In this document: piece after piece, positions 9,220-17,407 of the stretch
Position numbering within the stretch: the stretch's first letter is position 1
Layout of the letters: every line of letters begins with the position of its first letter
Source: Streptomyces sp. NBC_00377
GTDB taxonomy: Bacteria; Actinomycetota; Actinomycetes; Streptomycetales; Streptomycetaceae
Direction: 5' to 3'
Length of the DNA stretch: 64,000 nucleotides
Assembly (NCBI RefSeq): GCF_036075115.1
Contig: NZ_CP107958.1
Coordinates: 6,510,001 to 6,574,000 of the forward strand
Notes under the pieces: model-generated
Database searches by the model: none
What the model saw: only the letters and a program-made list of their open reading frames with translations
What the model was told of the DNA's origin: nothing
Translations under genes and position numbers: made by a program

Positions 9220-10260
9220 ATGTCCGTACCGCTGTACGTTCCCGTCCTGCCGACCCGGCCGCACGCGGCGGCCGCCTACCGAGGGCTGGCGCCGGACGTA
9301 CAGCGTCGGGTCGCTCCGCTGTGGACGCTGCCACCTCGCGCCGGCATGCTGCCGAAACCGCTGGCCGAACGCATCGCCAAGGAGGCCGGTGACGTCTCCA
9401 CGGCACAGCGCCTCGGCTGCGGATGGCTGGACGCGCCCTTCGCGGACGAGGACGAAGCGGCGGTGCTGGCCGCCGTCCTGACTCCCGAGTGGTGGGATCA
9501 CCGCAACCTGCGGCCGGTCACCGGGCCGGGCCGTCCCGGCGCCCAGCAGTCACTCGCGCTCACCGCGGCCCGGCATCGAGAGGACGGACTCGGCATCCGC
9601 GTACGGCTCCCCGGCGACTGGAACGACCGCACGGCATCGGACGTCGCCGCACTGCTCGGCCGGATGCCCACAGGCCACCCGGCCGACCTGTTCCTCGACC
9701 TGGCCACCGTCCTTGCGGACCGCCCCGACGCCGCCAAGGAGGCCGTGCGAGCCCTGGACACCCTGATCCCGCTCACCTCCTGGCGCACAGTGACCGTCAT
9801 GGCCGGCGGCTTCCCCGAACCGCCCGACGACTTCCGGGAGGGCGTCCCGTACGAGGCCCCACGCACGGACTGGGAGGCCTGGCACGAGATCGGCCACAGC
9901 GAACGCCCGTACCTGCCCCGACTGCGCTACGGCGACTACGGCATCCATCCCGCCACGTACGTCACCCAGACCCCGCCCGCACGCGGCGGAGGTCCACCGT
10001 GGGGCATCCTCCGCTACACCACCGCCCGCGCCTTCCACCTGTCCAAGGTGCCGCACGGCAGGCAGTACGACGACGCCAACCGGGAAGCCGCCAGGTGCTT
10101 CACCGGTCTCGTGGAATTTCGCGGCTCGAAGGCGAGCGCGGGGGAGAGTTGGCTGCGAGACCGGTCCCGGGGTGCTGTAAGCACGGGTGCTCACACGACT
10201 TGGAACAAGATGGGGAACATTCAGCACATGACGTTCGTGGCCCGGAGTCTCGATGGCTGA
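9220..10260 (+). CDS. Beta family protein (phage beta-protein-like, PF14350 type)
   Basis: A 346-residue soluble protein. Its N-terminus (LYVPVLPTRPHAAAAY, then VAPLWTLPPR) follows the usual pattern of beta family proteins, Y-V-P-hydrophobic-L followed about 30 residues later by P-L-W/F-E/T-L-P. Length is normal for the family. The biochemical role is not established; members occur in phages and in bacterial accessory regions. The ATG has GAGGGGG upstream. It is one of the few plus-strand genes in the island, divergent from the giant helicase and convergent with the nuclease-like gene at 10,300. No signal peptide or membrane helix is visible. Confidence 0.65.
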   Translation: MSVPLYVPVLPTRPHAAAAYRGLAPDVQRRVAPLWTLPPRAGMLPKPLAERIAKEAGDVSTAQRLGCGWLDAPFADEDEAAVLAAVLTPEWWDHRNLRPVTGPGRPGAQQSLALTAARHREDGLGIRVRLPGDWNDRTASDVAALLGRMPTGHPADLFLDLATVLADRPDAAKEAVRALDTLIPLTSWRTVTVMAGGFPEPPDDFREGVPYEAPRTDWEAWHEIGHSERPYLPRLRYGDYGIHPATYVTQTPPARGGGPPWGILRYTTARAFHLSKVPHGRQYDDANREAARCFTGLVEFRGSKASAGESWLRDRSRGAVSTGAHTTWNKMGNIQHMTFVARSLDG

Positions 10261-10299
10261 GTGGTTTGCGCCGATCCGGATGACCGACCGCTATCGGGA

Positions 10300-11760
10300 T
10301 CAGGACTCGGGAAACGTCTGCTGGCCGGGAATGGGCGGAGTGGACCGGCGCTGCCTGCGCAAGCGGTTGGCGAGCGTTTTGTCATAGCCCTGGGAGTGGT
10401 TGCGCTTGTGTCGCTCCTTCACCGTTTTGCGCAGCGGGTCGGTGGCCCGCTCGACGGCGAGGACGACGGACATCCTGTCCTCCTCGGCCCGTTGCGCTCC
10501 GAGTTCCGCGAGTTGTTGGATCGTCGTTCCGACGGTGCCCACCAGTCCGTTCTTGATGAGTGCGGTGAACTCGGTGTTGGTCAGATAGCGGTCGACCTGT
10601 GGATATCCGAGCCGTCGTCCACCGTTGGGGCCCAGCGTGGCGTCATCGTTCAGAAGCAGCCGCACGTAGGGCACGGACAGGTACATGCCCGGTGCAGGGC
10701 CCGGATCGATGGTTTCCGTCAGCGGCCAGTAGGCGAGCTTCACGAAGCATGGGTCGGGACCGAGGCGCCACTCGTGGGGCATGCCTGCCGGGCGGCTGAG
10801 GGCTGCAACCCTTTCCAGCCGGTCCAGTTGACTCAACAGCCGCTTGTCGACACGGATCCATCGGTTTCTTGCCTCGTGTGGCAGGCGCTTGTACTGCACC
10901 AACACGAAGCTTTGCGTGGCCTCGTGGTAGTAGATCATGTCGGTGCCGAGGCGGGTTTCGACGTCGGTTGCGTTGACATTCGCGATCTCGATACGGCGGC
11001 CGAGGTGCTCGAAGACGCGGATGTCGCATCGGAAGGAGGAGCCCAGAGAGTTCTCCTCGTACGGGTACCCCATGGACTGGAAGACATCGTCTCCGTCGAA
11101 GAAGTGGTGCATGTCGTAGTCGATCAGCGATGGCTCGTAAGGTTCTGCGATCAAACCGGCCAGGACTGGTTCGTCACGACCAGCCGGGCGGCGCCAGGCG
11201 GCGAGCCGCGCTGGCGGAATTCCGCCGGTCACCAGAGCCAGCCGGGCAGCTTCGAGCTGCTCTTGCCATGATGCGTCCTCGGGCCGACCCTGCGGATCGA
11301 GGCGTTCCGGCGTGGCCGCTTCGCCGAGGAATTCGAGCAGCAGGCGCAGCTTCTCGTGTTGCTGGGCGAGAACAGTCAGAAGAGCTTCGGAGATCGTGTC
11401 TTGCAGGACTGTGACTTCTCTTCTCGAAGCCGCAGAGAGCGCATCCCGTACAGGGAGCGGCAGCTGCTGCCCGACGGAGTGCATCGACACGGGAACCGGA
11501 CATTCCCGCAATAGGTCCACGGTCACTCGGGAGTCGATTGCCGCCACCTTCTCTCCGCGTGGCTGTCGTACAACTCCCAGCCAGACCAGTGGGGACGTCT
11601 GGTCGGATGCGGACGGCCGTCTGACCAGCAGGGTGATCTGAGGTCGAGGATCACGTGGCAGTGAGGCGGCGGCGACAGTTTTGGTGAAGACCTGCTTCAG
11701 CCGTAACTCCATGTCGATTCGGTCGAGTTGGTCTTCACTGAGCGCTACGACGTAAACCAT
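10300..11760 (-). CDS. Hypothetical protein with PD-(D/E)XK nuclease-like motif
   Basis: 486 residues, no named family recognised. In the middle, after FRCDIRVFEHLGRRIEIANVN, the segment GTDMIYY followed about 12 residues later by VLVQYKR fits the D-x(n)-(E/Q)-x-K core of PD-(D/E)XK nucleases, with an upstream acidic residue (E or D) as the third ligand. The C-terminus is basic (RLRRQRR) and could touch nucleic acid. The start is uncertain: no good ribosome site precedes the ATG at 11,760, and an internal ATG lies 16 codons further in. It lies between the RsbW-like gene upstream and the beta-family gene downstream, which is convergent. A DNA-cutting role is inference from the motif and the neighbourhood. 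Confidence 0.55.
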   Translation of the reverse strand: MVYVVALSEDQLDRIDMELRLKQVFTKTVAAASLPRDPRPQITLLVRRPSASDQTSPLVWLGVVRQPRGEKVAAIDSRVTVDLLRECPVPVSMHSVGQQLPLPVRDALSAASRREVTVLQDTISEALLTVLAQQHEKLRLLLEFLGEAATPERLDPQGRPEDASWQEQLEAARLALVTGGIPPARLAAWRRPAGRDEPVLAGLIAEPYEPSLIDYDMHHFFDGDDVFQSMGYPYEENSLGSSFRCDIRVFEHLGRRIEIANVNATDVETRLGTDMIYYHEATQSFVLVQYKRLPHEARNRWIRVDKRLLSQLDRLERVAALSRPAGMPHEWRLGPDPCFVKLAYWPLTETIDPGPAPGMYLSVPYVRLLLNDDATLGPNGGRRLGYPQVDRYLTNTEFTALIKNGLVGTVGTTIQQLAELGAQRAEEDRMSVVLAVERATDPLRKTVKERHKRNHSQGYDKTLANRLRRQRRSTPPIPGQQTFPES

Positions 11761-11781
11761 GCACGGAGAGTACGCGAGGCA

Positions 11782-12300
11782 TCACGGGTACTCGCATGTG
11801 GGTGAACGGCCGCCGAGAGGGCACCGCACCTCGGCCCAGACTGTCTTGCCGGGAGCGCCGTGGCGCGATGCGGTCCCCCACTCGTCGGCCAGCGCTGCGA
11901 CCAGCATCAGGCCCCGGCCGGACTCTGCCTCGACAGGCGGTTCATTGGGGGATAGCGGCGGTACGCGTTCCGTGCGAGTGTCGGACACCTCAACCCGAAG
12001 AGCCGCCTCTCCGGCGATGAGCCGCACCTCGAAGTCCCGTCCGGGCACGTGACCGTGGCGCACGGCGTTGGCGGTCAGCTCCGCCGTGATGAGGGTCAGC
12101 GTGTCGTTGGCGGTGGATGCGTGGGGGTGCCCCCACGCATCGAGCCGGTCCGCGACCAGGCGGCGGGCGAGGCGGGCACCGCGCGGTGTTGAGCTGAAGC
12201 GCATCGTGAACTCGTCCTTCGTGGTGCCCATTTCTGCCGCACCACGCTTCGCGGTCACTGCCATGGACGTGGGGGCGTGCTCACTGTTCATGGCGCCCAC
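11782..12300 (-). CDS. RsbW-like ATP-binding protein (HATPase_c_2 family)
   Basis: 172 residues with GHKL ATPase motifs: an N-box-like ELTANAVRHG stretch, the V-S-D-T-R segment that corresponds to the G1 box, and E-S-G-R-G-L-M-L-V (G2 box). This is the family of anti-sigma-factor kinases and stand-alone ATP-binding regulators that is greatly expanded in Streptomyces. It normally binds or phosphorylates a protein partner; no sigma factor or anti-anti-sigma gene is next to it, so the target is unknown. It sits 21 bases upstream of the nuclease-like gene in the same direction and could regulate the surrounding unit. The ATG at 12,291 is an alternative start. Confidence 0.8.
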   Translation of the reverse strand: MGAMNSEHAPTSMAVTAKRGAAEMGTTKDEFTMRFSSTPRGARLARRLVADRLDAWGHPHASTANDTLTLITAELTANAVRHGHVPGRDFEVRLIAGEAALRVEVSDTRTERVPPLSPNEPPVEAESGRGLMLVAALADEWGTASRHGAPGKTVWAEVRCPLGGRSPTCEYP

Positions 12301-12409
12301 GCTGCCGGGTGCCCCCTGCTGTGCCCAGACCCGACGCGCACACAGCGACGCGCCGTAGGCGACGGTGTGTTTCGTGTACGCGGCGGTCTGCGGCGGTGAG
12401 TTCCTGGAT

Positions 12410-13822
12410 CTACTCCCCGTACTCCCTCAGCAGCTTGTTGAGGTTGCGGATCTTGTCCACGTCGCGCTTCGGTAGAGGGTCGCTGCTGTTGAAGTGCATG
12501 ACGTTGTTGCGGATCTTGCGGATCTCATCGAGCCGCTCGATGAACACCTTGCGGTCGAGCGGCCATCCGAGTTGCTCCCACAGCTCGGGGTTCTCCAGTA
12601 CGCGTTTGTAGTCGCCGACGGTCATGTCGCCGAAGGACTTGATGCGTTCGCCCTTCGAGTCGCAGAGTTTGGTGACCTCGGGCAGGGTGAAGGCGCCCGC
12701 GATGACCTGCCTCAGCCTGCGGTCCATCTCCCCGATCAGGAGGAAGTGTCCCGCCAGATCGCCGTACGCCTGGGCCACGTCGGCGGCGGTGACAATGCCG
12801 GCGATGGCGTTCCGCTGGTCCCTGACGAGGATGAAGTCGTGCTCGGCCAGTGTGGGCAGGACGTCGATCAGGTCATGGTCGTAGCGGACGTCCCGCGCGT
12901 CCACGATGGCTTGCGAGAGGTGGGCGTCGGGGTCGGCGTGCCGGGCACGAGCTATCGATTTCCAAGAGACGGATCTCGCCAGGCTGTGCGGACCGGCGAG
13001 GACGGGCAGTTGGGAGAAATCGTGGAGCACCATCAGCGTGATGACCTCCTCGAAGGTGGCGGTCGGCTTGACGCTGACGACACCGCCGAGGGCGGACGGG
13101 AGGGTGCCGACGGTCAGCCCGGTCTCGCGTGCCTCCTGCTCTTCGGACGTGCCGACCGGCACTGTGACGGTCGCTGGGGACCCGGCGAGAGGAATGTCCT
13201 CGGTGTCCTCTTCCGCGGCTCTGACGAGGTGGACCGTGGCGGTCAGGGGGACCTTGTCGAACTCGGGCGAAGTGATGAGGCTGTGGTTGGCGAGTTCGGC
13301 TTCGATCTGCTCGTTGACAAGTCCTCGGCCGGTCGCGCCCCACCAGCCCAGCAGCTCCTGTACGGAGATGGTGAGCGGACTTCCTGCCTCGGCCGACTCA
13401 CGTGCCTTCTTCAGTCGGGCGTGGCGCTCGCTGGGGGACAGCGACGTCTGTCGCTCCTCCTCCGGTTCCGCGGGCTCGGCTTCCTCGGCGGCGCGATCCA
13501 GCAGTTCCTGGCGCAACTGCGTAAGGAATCTGCCGTCGTCCACCTGCCACGCCTCCCATCCGTCGAACGTCCCGTACCCGACAGCGACCGTGGCTGCTTT
13601 GGACGGCGAACGGAACTCTTCCCCGTCCGCGAGCCGGATCCATCCCCGGGAGGTGACCGTGGCGTCGTGTTTCTCGCCCATCCGGGGTCGAACGAACGAC
13701 AGGCGCTGGCCTTCCGCCAGAAGCCCGGCGCTGAGCAGATCGGTGAGGGTCACTCGCCGTCCGTCCAGGAGGTAGCGGGCGCGGGACTGCGTCTCTGCGG
13801 GACCGGCGGTGGAATCAGTCAT
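12410..13822 (-). CDS. RAMA - CBS - CBS - HEPN domain protein
   Basis: 470 residues with an unusual modular order. Residues about 12-100 read as a RAMA (restriction enzyme adenine methylase associated) domain: YLLDGRRVTLTDLL, then a G-E-E-F-R-S-P-S-K-A-A segment and an F-D-G-W-E-A-W end. Two CBS repeats follow at about 240-370 (SQLPVL and IAGIVTAADVA are the recognisable ends). The C-terminal 100 residues are helical and contain RNNVMH at 438-443, the R-x4-H signature of HEPN RNases. RAMA is predicted to read modified DNA, CBS pairs bind adenosyl ligands, and HEPN domains often cut RNA in toxin systems. Together they suggest a modification-sensing, ligand-gated RNase effector (inference). The ATG at 13,822 follows GCAGGTGAC. 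An upstream extension of 87 codons has no coding character. Confidence 0.75.
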   Translation of the reverse strand: MTDSTAGPAETQSRARYLLDGRRVTLTDLLSAGLLAEGQRLSFVRPRMGEKHDATVTSRGWIRLADGEEFRSPSKAATVAVGYGTFDGWEAWQVDDGRFLTQLRQELLDRAAEEAEPAEPEEERQTSLSPSERHARLKKARESAEAGSPLTISVQELLGWWGATGRGLVNEQIEAELANHSLITSPEFDKVPLTATVHLVRAAEEDTEDIPLAGSPATVTVPVGTSEEQEARETGLTVGTLPSALGGVVSVKPTATFEEVITLMVLHDFSQLPVLAGPHSLARSVSWKSIARARHADPDAHLSQAIVDARDVRYDHDLIDVLPTLAEHDFILVRDQRNAIAGIVTAADVAQAYGDLAGHFLLIGEMDRRLRQVIAGAFTLPEVTKLCDSKGERIKSFGDMTVGDYKRVLENPELWEQLGWPLDRKVFIERLDEIRKIRNNVMHFNSSDPLPKRDVDKIRNLNKLLREYGE

Positions 13823-13866
13823 GTCACCTGCGCCTTTGTTGATGGAGGGGGCCAAGAGTGTCTGCT

Positions 13867-14805
13867 TCAGAGGTGGCGCCCGATGTGAGCGATGCGGATG
13901 GCCTTTTCGTCGTGAACCAGCCGGAAGTAGATGCGGCCGGCGCCACGGTTCAGATTTCCGTGCAGCTGGAAGCATTCGTCCTTGCCGTTGTCCTCCCACA
14001 TTCGGTCTTTGCGGGAGTTCTCGTGTTCCCCTCTGATGTTCGGAGCTTCCCAGTGAGGTCCTGTGGAGGAATCCGGGTCCCATTGGGCGGCGGTGGCCTC
14101 AAGTTGTCGCAGTAGCTGGCGGGCACCCTTGAACCACCGCGGATCGAGGTTCTCCAGATCATCCTTCACCCGGTCGAGGAACTGGAGATGGGGGAAGAAG
14201 TCTGCTCGCCCGGCCCAGAGTTGGGCTCCACTGGAGACGCGGTCCAGTCCTTCACGGAGAATCCAGTCCTCGTGCTCGCAGAGGTGCGCCTTCCGGGAGG
14301 TGTGCCGGACCTTGTCCGTGTACTCATCGACGACGACGTCTCCGGGCCCAGGGCCCTCCGACAACTCCTCGATGTCCAGGTCCAGCCAGGCGGTGTCCCA
14401 GTCCGAAGCCAGCGGCAGACTGAGCGCGAGCCCGTCCACCATCAAGGCCGCACGAAGTCCGTGGACGTCGACTCCCTTGAAGCGGTGCCATACGTCGTCC
14501 CGCTCGTCCGCAGCCGCTGCGTGCAGGGCGGCTGTGAAGGATGTACAGCGGTCGCGCATCCGCTGGAAGTAGAGAGCCTCTTCCTTGTTGCGGGCGTCAT
14601 TGCGCCATTCCGCGTAGTAGTAGCCCCGTGCGAGTTCCGTCTCGTCGAACGGATTCTGGGTAGCGAGGCTGATGCCGCGCAGACGCTGTAACTGCCTGAG
14701 CACGCCCACGAAGGCGCGCATGCCCTCCGAGACCTCGTCCGCCTCACACTCGGACGCACAGGACCGTTCGTTGAGAAATACATGCAGTGGCACGCCCCAC
14801 CCCAT
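13867..14805 (-). CDS. Hypothetical protein with RelE-like C-terminus, downstream of DUF262/DUF3696
   Basis: 312 residues. The N-terminus has a short beta strand and the motif HVFLNERSC, followed by a helical region. The last 60 residues end in R-I-Y-F-R-L-V-H-D-E-K-A-I-R-I-A-H-I-G-R-H, a strand pattern like the C-terminal sheet of RelE/ParE toxins. It is 61 bases downstream of the DUF3696 ATPase and probably co-transcribed, so it is the likely third component and possible effector of that unit. The start is uncertain: the ATG at 14,805 or the GTG at 14,793. The toxin fold is inferred from sequence pattern only. Confidence 0.6.
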   Translation of the reverse strand: MGWGVPLHVFLNERSCASECEADEVSEGMRAFVGVLRQLQRLRGISLATQNPFDETELARGYYYAEWRNDARNKEEALYFQRMRDRCTSFTAALHAAAADERDDVWHRFKGVDVHGLRAALMVDGLALSLPLASDWDTAWLDLDIEELSEGPGPGDVVVDEYTDKVRHTSRKAHLCEHEDWILREGLDRVSSGAQLWAGRADFFPHLQFLDRVKDDLENLDPRWFKGARQLLRQLEATAAQWDPDSSTGPHWEAPNIRGEHENSRKDRMWEDNGKDECFQLHGNLNRGAGRIYFRLVHDEKAIRIAHIGRHL

Positions 14806-14866
14806 TCCTGTTCCGTGCCTGCGGCCCCGACCCCCCGGGGCGCGTTCGTCGACTCCATGCGCCTGC

Positions 14867-16006
14867 TCAGTCGAGCAGCTGGTCGAGGGAGTTCTCCCAC
14901 TCGTCGAAGAAGCCCTGCGGCCACTCGGAGAGCCGCCCGTCCGGCCCGATCACCGGGCTGACGACTTCCGACGTCTGGTCCTTGCGGCGGAAGTAGTGCA
15001 CGGCCGTCGCGTCGGTGCTCAGCAACCCCTGCTTGACGCGAAGGCGCAGCCCGTTGAGGACGTGGTCGCTGTGTGTCTCCATCACGATCTGCGCCCCGCT
15101 CGCCGCCGCCGCACTCGCCAGGTACGCCATCCAGGTCTGACCCTGCGGATGCAGATGCGCCTCCGGGTTCTCCAGCAGGATCAGCGAGCCGGGCTTGGCC
15201 GACAGACAGGCGACAACGATCGGCAGGGCGTAGGTGAGTCCGAACCCGACGTTGGTGGGCCGGTAGCTGTTGGAGGCGAACGCACCGGAGCCGAAGCTGT
15301 AGCTGAGCCGGACCGCGTCCGTGCCGGCGATGTCCTGCGCCTTCAAGGTCACCCCCGGGCACAACTTCTGCATCCACGCCTGGGTCTGCCCGAGGAGACT
15401 GGAGGACGAGACGTCCGAGAGGATGAGCGGACCCGCCGTGACGGGTTCGTCCTGGTGGGTGCGTAGGTAGTTGACGGTGTGTTCGCCGTTGGCGCCGAGA
15501 AAACCGCGGGTGGTGACGGCGTGGTGCGAACGGGGGTAACTGACCTGGGGGGAGACCCGGTCGGCCTTGAGGTATTGGAAGCCCGGCCCGAACAGGGTCG
15601 GCAGCAAGGCCGCCGGTTCGACGGAGGCCCGGATGTTCTTCTCGTCGTCGTGCTGGAGCAGCTTGAGGTGGTCGGCCTCCTGCTCGTAGAGCGCGGTCCA
15701 CTGCGCCGTCGCTCCGTCTCCCCGAAGCGTGAGCGCGATGTGCGGCCCGGTGTCGTCGTACGACTCGTGCCGTACATCCTGCCCGGTGCCGAGTTGCACC
15801 AGTTCGTCGTTGAGGAGCAACCCGGCATCCCGGTCACCGACCGGGGCGAGGTCGCCCGACTCGTACGACTGACGCAGCAGACCGAGGGACTGGAGTACGG
15901 AACTCTTGCCGGACGAGTTGAGTCCGGTCAGCAGGGTGAAGGGGGCCAGGCGTAGCTCCTGGCGGGCGAATGCCTTGAAATTGGTGAGCGTGAGCGACTC
16001 AAGCAT
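14867..16006 (-). CDS. AAA/ABC-type ATPase, DUF3696 family
   Basis: 379 residues, SMC/RecF-like ATPase. Walker A GLNSSGKSS is at residues 28-36, Walker B LILLENPE is followed by AHLHP, and ETHSDH supplies the switch histidine. The C-terminus has the DUF3696 hallmark E-W-P-Q-G-F-F-D-E-W. The ATG at 16,006 overlaps the end of the DUF262 gene by 8 bases, so the two are translationally coupled. DUF3696 ATPases frequently neighbour DUF262 proteins. The expected role is DNA-end or damage sensing and control of a partner nuclease; direct function is not known. Confidence 0.87.
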   Translation of the reverse strand: MLESLTLTNFKAFARQELRLAPFTLLTGLNSSGKSSVLQSLGLLRQSYESGDLAPVGDRDAGLLLNDELVQLGTGQDVRHESYDDTGPHIALTLRGDGATAQWTALYEQEADHLKLLQHDDEKNIRASVEPAALLPTLFGPGFQYLKADRVSPQVSYPRSHHAVTTRGFLGANGEHTVNYLRTHQDEPVTAGPLILSDVSSSSLLGQTQAWMQKLCPGVTLKAQDIAGTDAVRLSYSFGSGAFASNSYRPTNVGFGLTYALPIVVACLSAKPGSLILLENPEAHLHPQGQTWMAYLASAAAASGAQIVMETHSDHVLNGLRLRVKQGLLSTDATAVHYFRRKDQTSEVVSPVIGPDGRLSEWPQGFFDEWENSLDQLLD

Positions 16007-17225
16007 CCGTGTTCTCCAACACCTCGCGGATCAGGTCCTTCATGGACTGGAAGCGGTAGTTGACCTTGTCGGCGTCGCCAGTACCGGAGGAGATGGAGTC
16101 GTAGAAGTGGGGATCATCCATCAACTTCTGGAATCTCTGTTCAAGGATCAGGGCGCGGTCGCGTAGGGCAACGAGTTCTTCTGCGGTGCACCGGGCCACC
16201 GTGACCGCCTGTACCTCGAAAAGAGCCTTGTTGATCGGGTAACGGCGGGTGACCCCGCTGAACTGCTTACGGAAGGCCCGATCTCCGAGGATCAGTCGGC
16301 AGGCCCGCATCGCGCGGTAGAAGCCCTTTTCCAGATCCGCCAACTCTTGCTCCGGCAAAGAGTTGATGTCGTGCATGGTCCTGCGGAGGAAGCCGTCGAA
16401 ATCCTGTGTGACATATCGCTCGGGGGGAGTCATCGCGAACGCTAGAAAACGCAGGCAGAGTTCACGCTCCGCCATACGGGAGGGATTGACGCTGTGCCCT
16501 GTCGCCTGAAGGAAGAAGCCGCTCTCCGCCAGCTTGGCCAGCAAAGCGCGCGCCGGCCCGGGAATCAGAGCGTGCCGCAGCTCCTGCCGCGTGAGCGGCT
16601 GACCACCCGTGTTGATCCGCGCGAAGATGTTGAACCTGGCCTCCTCCGGCGTGCCCCGCCGGATGAGCAGGACGGAGAGCTCCGTCTCCATAATGCGTGT
16701 CTGCATCCGGCCCGGCAGATCCTCGAAGCGGCTGCCTTCGTACTGAGTCAGGTACTCCAGGTCTCCCAGCCGCAGTGGCTCCAGGCCTGCGGCATCGGGT
16801 TTGACGAAGCGGACGATCGTGGTGAGGCGCTGCACCCCGTCGACCACGGACCAGGACTCGTCGTCCTCCTCCGCCGCGTATAGCGTGGGCAACGCGATGC
16901 GCAGCAGCAGCGACTCGATCAACCGGCTCTGGGCTCTCTCGTTCCAGATGCCCGACTTCCGTTGGAAGTCGGGCTGCAGGTCGATCAGGCCGCGCTTCAG
17001 CCGCTGGATGACGAGGTCGACGGTGGGGTTGCGAGGATGGACCTCGATGAGTTCCGGGTCGAACGGCATCCGGCCGGCTTCGCCGATGTCCTCGACCTCG
17101 ATGCCGGTACTGCGTCCGGTATCGGTGAACTCGACCGCCACCTCTTCCGGCGGGGGCGCCGTGTGATCGTGGGAGGTGGTGTCCGACGACTGTTCCGGCT
17201 CCGGCGCGGGAGCGCTGCCGACCAA
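15999..17225 (-). CDS. DUF262 (GmrS/ParB-like) domain protein
   Basis: 408 residues. After an acidic, proline-rich N-terminal tail, the DUF262 core shows LQPDFQRKSGIWN and the signature VDGVQRLTTI, the D-G-x-Q-R motif that gives this ParB-related family its NTPase and nuclease activity in GmrSD enzymes. No DUF1524/HNH nuclease is fused, unlike the protein at 38,523. The start chosen is a TTG at 17,225 because a perfect GGAGGAG lies 7 bases upstream; no ATG fits better. It is coupled to the DUF3696 ATPase (8-base overlap). Likely role: nucleotide- or modification-dependent sensor of a three-gene defence unit. Confidence 0.85.
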   Translation of the reverse strand: MVGSAPAPEPEQSSDTTSHDHTAPPPEEVAVEFTDTGRSTGIEVEDIGEAGRMPFDPELIEVHPRNPTVDLVIQRLKRGLIDLQPDFQRKSGIWNERAQSRLIESLLLRIALPTLYAAEEDDESWSVVDGVQRLTTIVRFVKPDAAGLEPLRLGDLEYLTQYEGSRFEDLPGRMQTRIMETELSVLLIRRGTPEEARFNIFARINTGGQPLTRQELRHALIPGPARALLAKLAESGFFLQATGHSVNPSRMAERELCLRFLAFAMTPPERYVTQDFDGFLRRTMHDINSLPEQELADLEKGFYRAMRACRLILGDRAFRKQFSGVTRRYPINKALFEVQAVTVARCTAEELVALRDRALILEQRFQKLMDDPHFYDSISSGTGDADKVNYRFQSMKDLIREVLENTDA

Positions 17226-17407
17226 GATCTGCTCCTCCGCATACGTGCATGCCGTCCATGAATCGAACGTGTCCGTACAGTAGCTGATCGACTACTGCCA
17301 GCGCCTTGTGTTCTGTCCGGACGGTGCCAGTAGGGCAGGGGGACCGAGCGGCCCACACGATTCCCTCCGTGGGTCGGGGACGCCCGGTACTCCACCGTCC
17401 GAACGTG

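Noticed and set aside
9220-10260. Beta-family gene taken as a sign of a prophage.
   Set aside because: No capsid, tail, terminase, integrase or lysis genes are present anywhere in the window.
17226-17407. Possible small gene between Hsp70-RNase and DUF262 genes.
   Set aside because: Short frames there have no ribosome site or recognisable product; treated as a leader for the DUF262 gene.
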